Below, one piece after another: positions 1 to 12,261 of a stretch of DNA of 64,000 nt (position 1 is the first letter of the stretch; the number at the start of each line of letters is the position of its first letter). Source of the stretch: Megaleporinus macrocephalus. Lineage: Eukaryota; Chordata; Actinopteri; Characiformes; Anostomidae. The notes beneath the pieces are model-generated. The model did no database searches. It was not told the DNA's origin and saw only the letters and a program-made list of their open reading frames with translations. The translations under genes and the position numbers were made by a program. The stretch covers positions 6,287,064-6,351,063 of the forward strand of contig CM038727.1 in assembly GCA_021613375.1 (NCBI GenBank), given 5' to 3'.

Positions 1-734
1 TCTTTCCTGTAGTTAAAAACCCATAAACTCCTCACTTGAAGCGGAGCTGCTGCAGCATTTTGACACTAGTCATGAGAAATCACATGACAACAACAAGAAG
101 AGAGGACAGGGGCATTGTGGGAAATGTAGTTTCTCCTTTTCTTGTACCGGGAATACTGACTGTTAAGGCCTATAGGCCCTGGTATTGTGCATATGTCCAA
201 TTTTTTTCAAATACTACTTTCATTTCATGTTATATGATATACGACTTTTAATACTTAATGTATTATTAGAAATAATATATATATTATTTTGTTTCAGGAT
301 TAAAGGATCTCTCTCTCTCGTCCTCTGGGCAAGGAACAGAAAGCTAATCGTCTTTTTATTAACTCTTTATTATTAATAAATCATTCAAACTTTCCAGCTT
401 TAGCTAGAGCATGACATTATTAAGATAAACACCTTTTAGATCGTCCACCGCAACCATATGATATTATCATAGTGGGACACTTATGGCCTTATGGTAGAAG
501 AACATTGCATAATTGTTGTGCTTCTTTTTTATAATAAACAAACCATTTGGGCACTGTTTTAAGAGAGCAACAATCAGGGTTCCCTTTAAAGAGGCACGCC
601 ACTTTTTTTTAAAATAAAGATGTAAGGTAAAGATGTAAAGAGTGGTTTGGAGGGCAGTGCTTAGTTCTAGAGATACTCAGTGAATTAATTTACCACTAAA
701 AGCTCCTTCACAGAACACTCCCAACATACAAATC
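1..734. other. AT-rich non-coding DNA, nothing recognised
   Basis: Two short open frames lie at 36-376, but they are AT-rich, lack motifs and look random. No repeat family was recognised. Confidence 0.5.
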
Positions 735-1480
735 TATGTGGGCCCCATAGGGATTTTATCTTGGCCCCAGTTGGGTTATAACTTTGAGCTCCAGTTGGGC
801 TATACAGTTGTGGGTCCCAGTTAAGTCTGTTTGTGGGCCCCATTTGGGTTACAGATGTGGGCTACAGTCAGCCTCCAGTTGTGTAGCCTCTAGTTAGAGT
901 TATGGGACCCAGTTAGGCTACAGGTGTGGGCCCCAGGGGTGTTACCATTGTGGGCCTCAGTTAGGCTGCCATTGTGAACTCCAGTTGGGCTACGGTTGTG
1001 GGCACCATTTCAGTTATTTCTGTTTTGATTGTGGGGCCAGTGGGTGATTATAACTTTGGGCCACAGTTGGGCTACAGCCGTGGGTCCCAGTTGGGTCTGT
1101 TTGTGAGCCCCATTTGGGTTACAGTTGTGGGCCCCAATTAGGCAACAGTTGTGGCCTCTAGTTAGGCTACTGCTGGAGGTTTAGCTGGGTTACAGTTATG
1201 GGACACAGTTAGGCTACAGGTGAGGGCCCCAAGTGGGTTACCGTTGGGCTACAGTTGTGGGCACCATGTCAGTTATTTCTGTTTTGATTGTGGGGCCAGA
1301 GGGTGATTGTTCACATGGGCCCCACTTGCAACACAAATTGGCCCCATTAGTGGTCCAAATGGGCAAAAACACACACGGGGCCCATATGGAGCCAATGGAC
1401 AAATCTTTGTGGGCCCTACCTGGGTTGTCTAAGGGGGACCCAATTGGCAGTCCATAGTTAGCCTATGTGGGACCCACAGG
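735..1480. repeat. Degenerate GC-rich tandem repeat (TGTGGGCCCCAGTTGGG type)
   Basis: Variants of TGTGGGCCCCAGTTGGG followed by CTACAGT or TTACAGT recur about every 25-33 bases. A longer duplication is visible: TTTCTGTTTTGATTGTGGGG occurs near 1017 and 1276. Unit lengths vary and many units are mutated, so this is an old, decayed array. Confidence 0.7.
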
Positions 1481-2651
1481 GACTTGCTGCCTGAGTTATC
1501 ACATAAAATGAAGAACCAACTGGGTGGACCAATTCGCTACAGCGCCACCCTAAGGCAGCCTGTGCTGCAGCTCTAGTTAGGTAAGAAAGACAGAAGCTCC
1601 CAGTTTGTGGGTAAAGCATCTAAACAATGACAGCATAACATCATAATAATTTTCAGGGACCCCACAGAAGGCTCCTGGCTCCCTTGGGACCTCCTGTATT
1701 TTGCACTTTGATTTTGATAGTACAGAAAATGGCTACATTTGTGTGGTAGGCAAGGTGATGCCTGGTTCCCATCACCACCAGTGTAAAGAACATGAGAGTT
1801 TTTCTACAAATGAACCACACTATAACTCTGTTAGAGGCACAAAGTGGGGTCAGTGGTCATTCCGGTGCCGTGTTTGTTAATGTTGGTCATGGAGCAGCTC
1901 TGAAGAGCACACGGTTTGGACGTATCATTTCATAAATTCTCTGCTTTTTTTAAGGGTCTCGTTCTCCCGGGATTCAGAAAGAGGTCATCATTCAGAGTTA
2001 ATCATGATTCAACCTCAGGTAAGTGTACATCAGGCTCCATGACTCTGTCCAAACATTCAGCTCCCTGTCTGTATAAGTGTAACAGCCGCGAGGGGCAGCC
2101 GTCGTGTTTATACCCTCAGTCTGGGCTTATTCTTATGCGTTCGAGAGAGAGGCCGGGACATTTGATTAGATTCACTTAGACACTTTTACATCTTGATTCG
2201 TAACAGACTGCTGCCATAGACGGCCGTGGGATAGGATCATTTGAGACAGGCTGTCAATACGTCTAACGTGATTATGCTGATGTGGTGTGGCAGGCCAAGG
2301 GGCAGGGTTGCCATATTCATACAGGTTATAGGCTGAGATATGGGCGCTGCTGTTCGGGCATGAGCGGACAAAGTGGCAGTGATGTTTGCTGGCCTCTGAA
2401 AAAAAGGGGAAAATACATGAATATGAATCAATGGGGTTTTGTCTTTTAATGCAATGCAATTAAAAAGCCTCATGATTAGGAAAATGTATTTAGGCATCGG
2501 TTCTGAAACGTTAAAGAAATGGTGAAAATAGATTGTAACAGTATTTAACAATGTATGCACTTGATTTTTGGACGAAATAACTATAAAGATCCACCAAAAA
2601 AGAGACCTGGTTTTTCTACAAGTGTTCCTCCAGCCAAGATACCATCGCAGT
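1481..2651. other. Non-coding DNA without recognised features
   Basis: Mixed composition. Open frames at 1916-2179 (+) and 2172-2746 (-) overlap each other and the MITE downstream, show no domain, and are treated as chance. Confidence 0.45.
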
Positions 2652-2855
2652 CTAAAGAAAACCATGCATCTCCATTTTTGTTGATTTTTATTTTTCTGCA
2701 TCATTTGAACACAACAGCTGCCGTTAATATTGTGTGCAAATTTCATGATGAATGGACCAATAGAAATGCTCCAAAATGATTTGTAAATAATTCTGGTTCC
2801 ATTGACTTACACAGCAATTAAAGAAAGCTTTTGTTCTCTCCTGTAAAGCCTTTTA
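2652..2855 (+). mobile_element. MITE-like dispersed repeat, family M1, copy 1
   Basis: Shares the order CTCCATTTTTGTTGATTT, ATTTGAACAC, TTTCATGATGAATGGACC, CCATTGACTTACA, CTCCTGTAAAG with many other copies in this window. The best-preserved copies (59502-59684 and 49062-49314) have inverted ends near TATATCATCACTGTCCAA. It encodes nothing, so it is a non-autonomous element. Confidence 0.7.
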
Positions 2856-3104
2856 AACCACTACTTTTTTTATTGTACTTAGCATATATGTGTCAGATTA
2901 AATATTATTTAGTGCTTTAGCTGGCAAAAACAAAACAGAAGCACTGATACAGTTGTGGTTGTATGCACATGTGTGAATATTCTTACTCAAAATACATGCT
3001 TTGAATTGAATTTCTTATCCAAAGTTAACAGGGAACATACTTAAATATGACAATATTTTTCACATCCAGTAAAATAGTTCTCCTCCAGCCATACAACAAT
3101 ACTG

Positions 3105-5935
3105 TAGTGACAACTCCCCTCTAGCTAGCATGAATTTCCTCTATGACATGAATAAGATCACCACTTCTTTTCAAACCGCTGCTAATACAACACTGTTTAG
3201 CAGCTAACTGCACTCTGAGGAGAACATTACCTGCCATTTCTGTTATTCTAGCTAATGTTGGCTAGTACTGGCTATCAAAGTTTCCTCTATGGCACAAGAT
3301 CAATGCTTCTTTTCAAACTGCTGCTAATGCAGCGTTGTTTGGCAGCTGAATGTACTTGGAGGAGATCACTAACATTTATTACTGTTACTGTTAGTCAGTG
3401 TTAGCTAGTGCTGGCTATGATAACTTTCCTTAATGTCACGCGAAAGATCAACACTTCTTTTCAAACCATTGCTAATACAAAGCTATTGGGCAGCTGAAGG
3501 CACTTGGACAAATACGCTAACTGCCATTTCTGTTACTCTAGCTAATCTAGTTAATGTTCACTAGTGCTGGCTGGCATAAGTTTCCTTATGTCACGCAAAA
3601 GATCAACGCTTCTTTTCAAACCGTTGCTAATACAATGCTATCGGGCAGCTGAAGGCACTTGGAGGAAAACTAACTGGCATTTCTGTTATTCTAGCTAATA
3701 GCTAGTTCGAGCTTGCACAAGTTTCCTCTATGTCACGTGAAAGATCACCACTTCTTTAAAATCGCTGCTAAAGCAACATTATTTCGGAGCTGACTGCACT
3801 TGGAGATGAAAACTAACTGCCTTTTATGACTGTTATTCTACGAATGTTGGCTTCTTTTTACACTGCTGCTAATGCAACATTATTGGGCGGCTAATGCAGT
3901 CACTGCCATTTCTGTTATTCTAGCTAATGTTGGCTAGTGCTGGCTAGCATAAGTTTACATCTATGACACGAGAAAAATCACCACTTCCTTTCCAACCGCT
4001 GCCAATACAACATTATTTGGCAGCTGAGAGGACTTGAGAGGAGAAAACTAAACTGCCACAACACTAACAGCCATAAGCTTATGTAGCTTGCGATATTGGG
4101 CACTTGGACGAGAATGCCAACTGCCATTTGAGTTACTCTCGCTAATGTTGGCTAGGGCTGGCAGGCATACGTTTCCTCTATGACACAAGAAAGATCAACA
4201 CTTCTTTTCAAACCGCGGTCAATAGTTAATGTTGGCTAGTGCTGACTAGCATAAGTTTCCTTCACACTACATACAACATCACAGTTTCTTTTCAAACTGC
4301 TGCCAATACAACATTATTTGGCAGCTGAATGCACACTGCTGCTAATGCAACGCTATTGGTCGACTAAATGCATTGCAATTTGGCAATGTTGGCTAGTGCT
4401 GGCTGGCCTAAACGTCCTCTACGACATGAAAAGTTCACTACTTCCTTTCAAACTGCTGCTGGCAACTGCTGTTTGAGTTACTCTAGCTACTCAAATCGCT
4501 GCTAAACAACATTATTTGGGAGCTGACTGCACTTGGAGAAAAACAATAAATGCCTTTTATTACTGTTATGCTAGCTAATGTTGGATGAATGTAACGCTAT
4601 TGGACCACTAAATGCATTGCAATTTGAGTTACCCTAGCTAATGTTGACTAGTGCTCGCTGGCCTAAACTTCCTCTACGACATGAAAAAGATCCATACTTC
4701 CTTTTCAAACTGCTGCCAATACAACATTATTTGGCAGCTGAGAGCACTTGGAGAAGAAAACTAACTGCCATTTCTGCTACTTTAGCTAATCAAGTTAATG
4801 TTGGCTAGTGCTGACTAGCATAAGTTTCCTCCACACTACATACAAGATCACCGTTTCTTTTCAAACTGCTGCCAATACAACATTATTTGGCAGCTGAATA
4901 CACTTGGAGAAGAAAACTAACTGCCTTTTATTACTGTTATTCTACGAATGTTGGCTTCTTTTTTACACTGCTGCTAATGCAACATTATTGGGCGGCTAAT
5001 GCAGTCGCTGCCATTTCTGTTATTCTAGCTAATGTTGGCTAGTGCTGGCTAGCATAAGTTTACATCTATGACACGAGAAAATCGCCACTTCCTTTCCAAC
5101 CGCTGCCAATACAACATTATTTGGCAGCTGAGAGGACTTGAGAGGAGAAAACTAAACTGCCACAACACTAACAGCCATAAGCTTATGTAGCTTGCGATAT
5201 TGATCACTTGGACGAGAATGCCAACTGCCATTTGAGTTACTCTCGCTAATGTTGGCTAGGGCTGGCTGGCATAAGTTTCCTCTATGACACAAGAAAGATC
5301 AACACTTCTTTTTTTTCAAACCGCGGTCAATAGTTAATGTTGGCTAGTGCTGACTAGTATAAGTTTCGTCCACACTACATACAACATCACAGTTTCTTTT
5401 CTAACTGCTGCCAATACAACATTATTTGGCAGCTGAATACACACTGCTGCTAATGCAACGCTATTGGTCGACTAAATGCATTGCGATTTGGCAATGTTGG
5501 CTAGTGCTGGCTGGCCTAAACTTCCTCTACGACATGAAAAAGATCACTACTTCCTTTCAAACTGCTGCTGGCAACTGCTGTTTGAGTTACTCTAGTTACT
5601 CAAATCGCTGCTAAACAACATTATTTGGGAGCTGACTGCACTTGGAGAAAAACAATAAATGCCTTTTATCACTGTTATGCTAGCTAATGTTGGATTCTTT
5701 TCACACTGCTGCTAATGTAACGCTATTGGGCCACTAAATGCATTGCAATTTGAGTTACCCTAGCTAATGTTGGCTGGTGCTGGCTGGCCTAAACTTCCTC
5801 TACGAAAAAATGAAAAAGATCACTACTTCCTTTCAAACTGCAACGTTAATGGGCTGCTAAATGCACTAACTGCCATTTATGACTGTAATTCTAGCTAATG
5901 TTAGCTGGTGCTGGCTGCTAGCTATGAGTGCTAGC
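3105..5935. repeat. Satellite array of ~145-bp units with a 1.1-kb higher-order repeat
   Basis: Units carry AATGTTGGCTAGTGCTGGCT, TTTCCTCTATGACA, AGATCAACACTTCTTTTCAA, AACATTATTTGGCAGCTGA and ACTTGGAGGAG in order. Successive CTTCTTTTCAA motifs are 142-155 bases apart, giving about 19 units. The block from about 3830 to 4690 recurs at about 4935 to 5830 (CGAATGTTGG at 3841 and 4945, offset 1104). Both copies share odd features such as an extra AAGCTTATGTAGCTTGCGAT segment, so a multi-unit block was duplicated after the units diverged. Confidence 0.85.
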
Positions 5936-7155
5936 CTAAGACAGCAAGCCGTGGACAGTTTCAACAAATGTTTGTGTATCGTTTTATAAAATATGAGCTT
6001 ACACAGGCCAGGCTTTGTCCCTCAATGTGTTAAATTCAGTAAATAAGCTATAAATAGTGATGTATAGACCACAATGCTATATTTCCTCTACAAACTTATG
6101 CAGGAGGTAGTTTTAAACAATTTCCAGAGCTGCCTATGCTTCTCTGTACAGAGCTGCATCATCATGCCAGCCATTGAATCCTTGCTAAGCATAAGTTAAA
6201 ACAATAGCTTGAGTGATCAGGACAGCCCTGGTTCTTTACATCCAAACCCCATGTTCAGTTGTTATGGATGAAATCTTATTCTATATAGTCACAATCAAAT
6301 CAAATCACTGGGAGGTCTGAGATTTACACCCGGTGATGTCTGTTAAAGCCGGTGGTGACCAAATCTTGTACAAGCTGTAAACAACAAGACAGGATCTGAG
6401 GGAAAAATGGTAGATGGAAGGTACGGGCTTATCTCGTACAGCAGACCCCGGCCTTGTCCGGAAAACACACTATCGGTCTCTTCCGTGTTTTATGAACTAC
6501 TACAGGGGAGCGCTTTCCGTGGCCGTTCGACGCCGCGTTAAAGTCCGCTCATGCGATGCGGCTGTAGATTTCATCTGTATTGTATTCTCGGTGAAGAACG
6601 TGGTGAGTGGTTGAAGAGCCCTCAGTGGTGGGGGTCACTTCATCAATGCATTATCTTTACCGTATGCGCTAATAATTGATGAGGAGAAGCATAGTGGTCC
6701 CCCTGCTTACCGCATCACTGGCTTTGGTCAGTCTACCTTTAGGCTGTTACTGAATTATTCACTCATGTTTCACTTCTGTTCACTACATGGGTTTAAACCT
6801 GTGATGTGCTACTAGGGCTTCACTGACTTTTGGTTCTTTTTTGTTTGGCCTGAAAGAGATCACCGTGCAGCGCGCTGATGTTTCACATCACTTCTGAACG
6901 GATCAACTGGAAGATTATACATCCCGGGTTGCGATTTGAAATCACTGTTTTTGGTTTTTTACATTAACTCGTCGATGCACAACCTGATCAAAGGTGACCT
7001 GACTGAGATTTTATTCTCTGTATCTTTGCAATAAATTGATTTCATCGTTCAAGCTTCCATGAATTCATCAGTTTACTGGTTTCTGATCATCACAAATCCT
7101 GATTTCAGTTTTATTATTTACTTTGTTATTAAAAATCATTTTTGTATCACTGCCC
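5936..7155. other. Non-coding DNA, nothing recognised
   Basis: Contains a 66-codon open frame at 6414-6614 that starts in a CpG-richer patch but shows no known domain. Possibly a decayed mobile element; I could not assign it. Confidence 0.4.
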
Positions 7156-7159
7156 TCTA

Positions 7160-7235
7160 CTGGCGATCCAGGTTCGATTCCCAGTCCGGGTTGTTCTGTG
7201 TGGAGTGGATATGTTCTCCCCGTGCTTGAGTGAAC
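7160..7235 (+). mobile_element. Fragment of a tRNA-derived SINE
   Basis: GGTTCGATTCCCAGTCCGG resembles a tRNA B-box region. It is followed by TGTGTGGAGTGGATATGTTC and TCCCCGTG, the arrangement seen in the fuller copies at 8127-8378 and 9246-9399. The rest of the element is missing. Confidence 0.6.
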
Positions 7236-7524
7236 ATATTTACAAATACTGTTTTTGTAATAAGAATTAAAATAATGATTTAATAATAATCATTTGATTA
7301 GAATACAATTAAATCTAAATTGTTTGTACTTAAAATACTTTTAATATATACTTTTTTTTATACTTTTAAAATAATTTTTACAAGGTCCACTAAACAAGCT
7401 CAAACTAGTCTTGATTGAACTGACCAATGAGAATCTAGCATGGTACTACAGGGGCGTGGTCCAAGCTAAAACCTGATGTTTTAAGTTTGTTCAACTTAAA
7501 AATATTAGCGTACTCAGTTATTCT

Positions 7525-7825
7525 GGGCAGTCGTGGCCTGAAGGATAGGGATCCGGTCTTGTCGCCGGTTCGATCCCCGGGATCCCCCAGGCCACGACTG
7601 AGGTGCCCTTGAGCAAGGCACCTAACCCCTACTGCTCCCCGGGCGCCGTGGATAGGGCTGCCCACCGCTCTGGGCACGTGTGCTCACTGCCCCCTAGTGT
7701 GTTCACTAGTGTGTGTATAGGTGGGGTTTCACTGCACGGATGGGTTAAATGCGGGGGTCAAATTCCGCTGTGTGCATAATCACATGTGGCTAATTTGAGT
7801 GATTAAATTCTAAATAAATTCTTTC
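7525..7825 (+). mobile_element. tRNA-derived SINE, near full length
   Basis: A tRNA-like head with B box GGTTCGATCCC (7567-7577) is followed by the fish SINE body GAGCAAGGCACCTAACCCC, CTGCTCCCCGGGCGCC, CACTGCCCCCTAGTGTG and GGATGGGTTAAATGC. The head is bracketed by an exact 12-base inverted repeat (AGTCGTGGCCTG at 7529 and its complement at 7587). SINEs are copied by RNA polymerase III and moved by LINE enzymes. Two minus-strand relatives are at 11560-11715 and 41403-41578. Confidence 0.85.
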
Positions 7826-8047
7826 AAAGTAGTAGAACATACTAAAACATTTTAAGTAATGCAATAAAACTTTTGTTTTTAAGCAATCAGTACACAAACA
7901 CTTAACACAGAAACTAATTACGGGTTAACAGTGTGCACTCAGAGTCGGAATCGGTCATAACAGTGGTGAATGGAACCAGATGTCCATCTCTAAAAGCTCC
8001 AACAGAATAAGCTGTTAGACGAAATGGTTACAATTAGGTTGCCTGAA

Positions 8048-8127
8048 AACGTATTTGTATTGTCGCTGTCCAATGAAAAGCAAGTGTCTCCAAAATGACA
8101 GTGTAAGTCAATGGAACCAGAATTATC
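8048..8127 (-). mobile_element. MITE-like family M1, copy 2 (fragment)
   Basis: TTGTCGCTGTCCAATGAAAA at the left end resembles the family terminal repeat, then GTCTCCAAAATGACA and GTAAGTCAATGGAACCAGAA. The interior is mostly deleted, and a SINE copy follows directly. Confidence 0.65.
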
Positions 8128-8378
8128 CATCCATCCATTATCTTCTGCTTTATTCCTCTAGTCTGGGTCATGGCGATGGGGCTGGAGCCAATCCCGAAGG
8201 TGGGGTACACCATGGACAGGTTGCCAGTCCATTGCATGGCCAACATTCACGCACACACTCACATCTATGGACAGTTTAGAGTGAGGATCAACCTAACATG
8301 CATGTGTTTGGACTGTGGGAGGAAACCCGGAGAGAACATACACACTCCACACAGAACCACCCGGACCGGGAATCCAAC
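8127..8378 (-). mobile_element. tRNA-derived SINE, minus strand
   Basis: Read on the minus strand: a GGTTGGATTCCCGGTCCGG-type head, TCTGTGTGGAGTGTGTATG, CCTCCCACAGTCCAAACACA, TAGGTTGATCCTCACTCTAA, CTGTCCATGGTGTACCCC, and a tail of AGATAATGGATGGATGGAT. This is a widespread fish SINE design. The short open frames in it are incidental. Confidence 0.8.
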
Positions 8379-8794
8379 ACTCAGTGGTGGGTTTGGATAG
8401 TAAATACAATGGATGCTGTTGACATTGTGAGCTCTGGCTCCTTTCACCACCACTGCAAAGAAACACAGGTTCTCTGCAATCAAACCACCCTGAATGTCTT
8501 TGTTTACATCTCCATTAATGAAATATGCAGAGATTTTGAAAAATAGATGGAATTCCTTTTTAATGTTGTTGGTTCACCTTGTGCTAAAGCCTTTGAGGTG
8601 AAGCTGCTGCAGCTATTCTTCTGTTTAAGGTCTCCTTAACACGTCTACGCTGCGTCGTGTACGATGTTCTTGGTTTGTTTGGGCTTTTATTCAGACAGGT
8701 TTCCTTCCAAGACCTTGTTTAATTGCTTCAGGTGTAAATCAGCCTTGGCATTTTGTTAGGTAGCTTGTAAATTACCTAATATATATATCCATAA
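8379..8794. other. Non-coding DNA, nothing recognised
   Basis: Lies between a SINE and a palindromic repeat. No motif or coding signal was seen. Confidence 0.4.
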
Positions 8795-9235
8795 CAATAA
8801 AACAAGCTCCTTGCATCAACAGACTTCATACACACAAGCTCTACTGACCATATAGGAGCACTTTGTAGCTCTACACTTACAGACTGTAGTCCATCTGCTT
8901 CTCTGTATATTTTGTTATTCTATTCTTTTACTGGTCAGGACCCCCAGAGGACCACCACAGACCAGGTACTATTAGGGAGGTGGATCGTTCTCCGCCCTGC
9001 AGTAACACCAACTAGACATATCCAGCCAACAGCAATCTTTGGGCTTCAGCCTGGTATGAAGGACTAGAGGAACACAAAGTGTGCAGTGACAGACACGGTG
9101 GACCAGCAAGGTAGGCATGTCTAATAGAGTGGACAGTGAGTGGACACTCCAGCAGCACTGCTGTGTCTGATCCACTCACACCATCACAACACAACACACA
9201 CTAACACACCACCACCATCACGTCAGCACTGTCTC
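8795..9235. mobile_element. Dispersed palindromic repeat, family P1, copy 1
   Basis: Carries CATAACAATAAAACAAGCTC at the left, GACTGTAGTCCATCTGCTTC, GGTGGACCAGCAAGGTAGGC, AATAGAGTGGACAGTGAGTG, AGCAGCACTGCTGTGTCTGA and CACACTAACACACCACCACC. The same pieces recur in the opposite orientation at 61470-61935 and in part at 62710-63010 and 63396-63545. It resembles a non-coding DNA transposon common in ostariophysan fish; class not certain. Confidence 0.65.
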
Positions 9236-9245
9236 CTCACAGTAA

Positions 9246-9399
9246 GATGATCTGGGTTGGATTCCCGGTCCGGCTGGTTCTGTGTGGAGTGTGTATGTTC
9301 TCTCTGTGTTTGAGTGGGCCCCTCCGGGTACTCCGGTTTCCTCCCACAGTCCAAACACATGCAGGTTAGGTTGATCCTCACTCTAAACTGCCCATAGGT
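9246..9399 (+). mobile_element. tRNA-derived SINE, 3' truncated
   Basis: GGTTGGATTCCCGGTCCGG, TCTGTGTGGAGTGTGTATG, CTCCGGGTACTCCGGTTTCC, CCCACAGTCCAAACACATGC and ACTCTAAACTGCCCATAGG appear in order. Same family as 8127-8378 but opposite orientation, ending before the tail. Confidence 0.8.
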
Positions 9400-9469
9400 T
9401 TCAGACTTGGTGCCCCTCCCCCTCTCTGGCAACAGAGGCCATCATGAATATCGTCACTGCCCACTCTCT

Positions 9470-9630
9470 TTGAATGCAACAGCTACCGTTAACATTGTGT
9501 GAACGTTCCATGGTGAATGGACCAATAGAAAGGCTCTAAAATAGCTTGGAAAAAATTCTGGTTCCATTGACTTACATTAAAATCACTAAACAACTTAAAG
9601 CAATGATGCGTCTCTCCGGTATGTCAGGCA
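9470..9630 (+). mobile_element. MITE-like family M1, copy 3
   Basis: Contains TGAATGCAACAGCTACCGTT, GTGAATGGACCAATAGAAAG, CTGGTTCCATTGACTTACAT and GCGTCTCTCC, in family order. The left terminal repeat is missing. Confidence 0.65.
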
Positions 9631-10615
9631 GGACCTACTAAAGGGGCTGTAATCCCATTGTGGTTCACTGAGTATACCCACAGTGTTAGTATACAGAGCC
9701 GTAACACTGTCCGAATACTTGTGCATTATATCAGCCCTATAGTGCATCAGTCCTATAGCGGGCTGCTCGGCTCATCACTCCATATATTAAAGGTCTCTTC
9801 TCTCCTGAGGAGCAGCGCCGGAGCCACCAGAGAGACAGAGCGCTACCTCAGGAGGCGTCTTCCTCAGAAGCTGACCTTTAAGCTCTATTCGGTGTAGATG
9901 TCATTGTGATGCTTGATCTGACTGACGCGTGCACTCTAAACACACACATACACACACTCTGAGACACACCTCTGCCTCTGCGGCCTCTCTCGCTGACTCG
10001 AAGCAGCTTTTGTCACTCCGCTATGGCTTGGGTGTATGATTTATTAATCTGAGTCGTTGTTGTGTTTGTTTTTTTAAGGTTTTTGTAGCTGTTTTACTTC
10101 TGAAGGATCCTAAACCACAGGAGACATCGCTGATTGTGCAAGGCTCTGAAATATTTAGTGCAGGTGTATTTATTTATTTCTTAATTTGTCTGAACTGATC
10201 AAAAGGGCTGCCTGTAGCAAATATACTTGTAATTGAGAAATCTATAAATGATTATTTGATTGGTTAGTTAACTGGACCGTTACTGAACCAGCGAATAAAC
10301 ATAATAAAGCTAAAAGTCGTACTTATGTTTTCTTCAATCTGTAGATGATTACTTAATTATTTAATCAAGTCATTATTAAATTTATGAGTATGATAAGTCA
10401 GTAATAAGCCATTCGTTTAAGTAGTTCAATAAATGGTGCATTGATTTATTCTATAATCTGTAGGTTATTAATTGATTAGATGACCAATCAAACTATTATT
10501 GAACCAGTGATAATGATAAATCTTTTAAAGATTAATAACTCAGTAATAAGGCCAATAGTTCAAGGGGTTAAATAAATGGTAGATTATTTGTGACTGTGTA
10601 ACTCATTATGTGATT
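9631..10615. other. Non-coding DNA, nothing recognised
   Basis: The open frame 9658-9897 (+) has no recognisable motif. From 10.1 kb the sequence is AT-rich, with loosely repeated AACTGATTGATT-like words. Confidence 0.4.
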
Positions 10616-11535
10616 ATGTGTAAGTATGCAATACCTTTAGTATGCCTATAATACAGTATAGTATAGTAAATACTTAAATCACAGTATTGTAAATACCTAT
10701 AGTATAGTACAGAAAATACCTATAGTATAGTAAAGAACTTTAGTATAGTATAGTAAGTACCTATTGTAAAGTATAGTAACTGCATATACTACAGTTAGTA
10801 CTTATAGTGTGGTAAGTGCATATACTATAGTAAATACCTATTGTATATTACAGTAAGTACCTATTGTATAGTACAGTAAACACCTATGGTATAGTAAATA
10901 CCTATATTATAGTATAGTAAATACCTAAAGTGTAGTATGCACTTGTAGTATAGTACAGTAAGTACCTATAGTACAGTATAGTAAGTAGCTATATTATAAT
11001 ATAGTAGGTACCCTATAGTATAGTATAGTAAGTACCTATTTTATAGTATAGTAAATACCTATGGTATAGTATAGTAAATACCTAAAGTGTAGTATGTACT
11101 TGAAGTATAGTATAGTAAGTACCTATAGTATAGCAAATACCTATAGTATAGTAAGTACCTATATTATAGTATAATAAGTACATATATTATTGTATGGTAA
11201 ATATCTATATTGTAGTATGTACCTGTAGTATTGTATAGTAAGTACCTATAGTGCTGTATAGTAAGTATCTATATTATAGTATAGTAAGTACCTATATTAT
11301 AGTATAGTAAGTAGCTATAGTATAGTATAGTAAATACCTAAAATATAGTATGTACCTATAGTATAGTAAATACAGATAGTATAGTATGTACCTATAGTAT
11401 AGTACGTACCTATAGTATAGTATGTACCTATAGTATAGTAAATACCGATAGTATAGTATGTACCTATAGTACAGTATTGTATGTACCTATAGTATAGTAT
11501 AGTAAGTACCTATAGCACAGTAAATACCTATTTAG
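10616..11535. repeat. AT-rich array of AGTATAGTAAGTACCTAT units
   Basis: Words such as TATAGTATAGTAAGTACC and TAGTAAATACCTATAGTA recur every ~20-30 bases with many substitutions. The array continues at 11716-11880 and 12145-12260 beyond two inserted retroelement pieces, so it predates both. Confidence 0.8.
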
Positions 11536-11559
11536 AACTATTTTAAAAAATATGCCCCA

Positions 11560-11715
11560 AAATTTGACCTTGGCACTAATTTGATTAGTGAAGTGAAACA
11601 CCCACACACACTAGGGGGCAGTGAACACACTTGCCCCAGCACGCAGGGGGCAGGTGCAATGTTCAAGGGCATTTCAGTCATGTCCTGTTGGTCCAAGGAG
11701 TCAAACCTTCTTGTC
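11560..11715 (-). mobile_element. Degraded tRNA-derived SINE inserted in the AT-rich array
   Basis: On the minus strand, GGGGCAAGTGTGTTCACTGC and CCCCCTAGTGTGTGTGGGTG match the body of the SINE at 7525-7825. Head and tail are eroded. Confidence 0.6.
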
Positions 11716-12260
11716 ACAAGGTACCTGTAGGATAGTATAGTTAATACCTTTAGTATAGTACAGTTAATACTCATAATATAGTGTAATGAAGACCTATACT
11801 ATAGTATAGTAAATACATGTAGTATAGTTAATACAAGTAGTATAGTAAATAATATAGACAATATCTATAGTATAGTAGATATAGGTGATATCTATAAAAT
11901 AGAATCATGAATAAGATAAGATAGGATAATTCTTTATTGGTCCCACAGTGGGGGAAATTCACCATGTTATAGCAGCAAAGAGATATCAAGGCACTCGGTA
12001 CAGAAAATAAATAAATAAAACAGTACGGTATATACAATATAAATAATAAAAAGTCAAGAACTCTTGAGATTGTATTTACAAATAACTGCATGTTGCTTCT
12101 TACTTGCACAGGGGTAATATTTATATATATAATATATAGAAAATATTGCACATAGTATAGTATATAGTAGTACAGTACAATACAGTACAGTACAGTACAG
12201 TGGAGTACAGTAAATACTTATACTATAGTATAGTAAATACCTATAGCTCAGTATAGCGAA
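11716..12260. repeat. Continuation of the AT-rich AGTATAGT array, split by a LINE tail
   Basis: Copies of TAGTATAGTAAATAC flank the inserted LINE-type 3' tail at 11909-12130. A short (AGTAC)n run lies near 12165-12205. Confidence 0.7.
11909..12130 (-). mobile_element. LINE-type 3' tail, minus strand
   Basis: Read on the minus strand, TTGCTGCTATAACATGGTGA, AATTTCCCCCACTGTGGGAC and CAATAAAGAATTATCC end in short TCTTATC-type repeats. This matches the 3' end of common fish non-LTR elements (L2/Rex kind) and SINEs that share it. Only the 3' end is present, as expected for 5'-truncated insertion. Confidence 0.6.
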
Positions 12261-12261
12261 A

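Noticed and set aside
7525..7600. Functional tRNA gene
   Set aside because: A B box is present but there is no cloverleaf with a proper acceptor stem, and the sequence continues into a SINE body.
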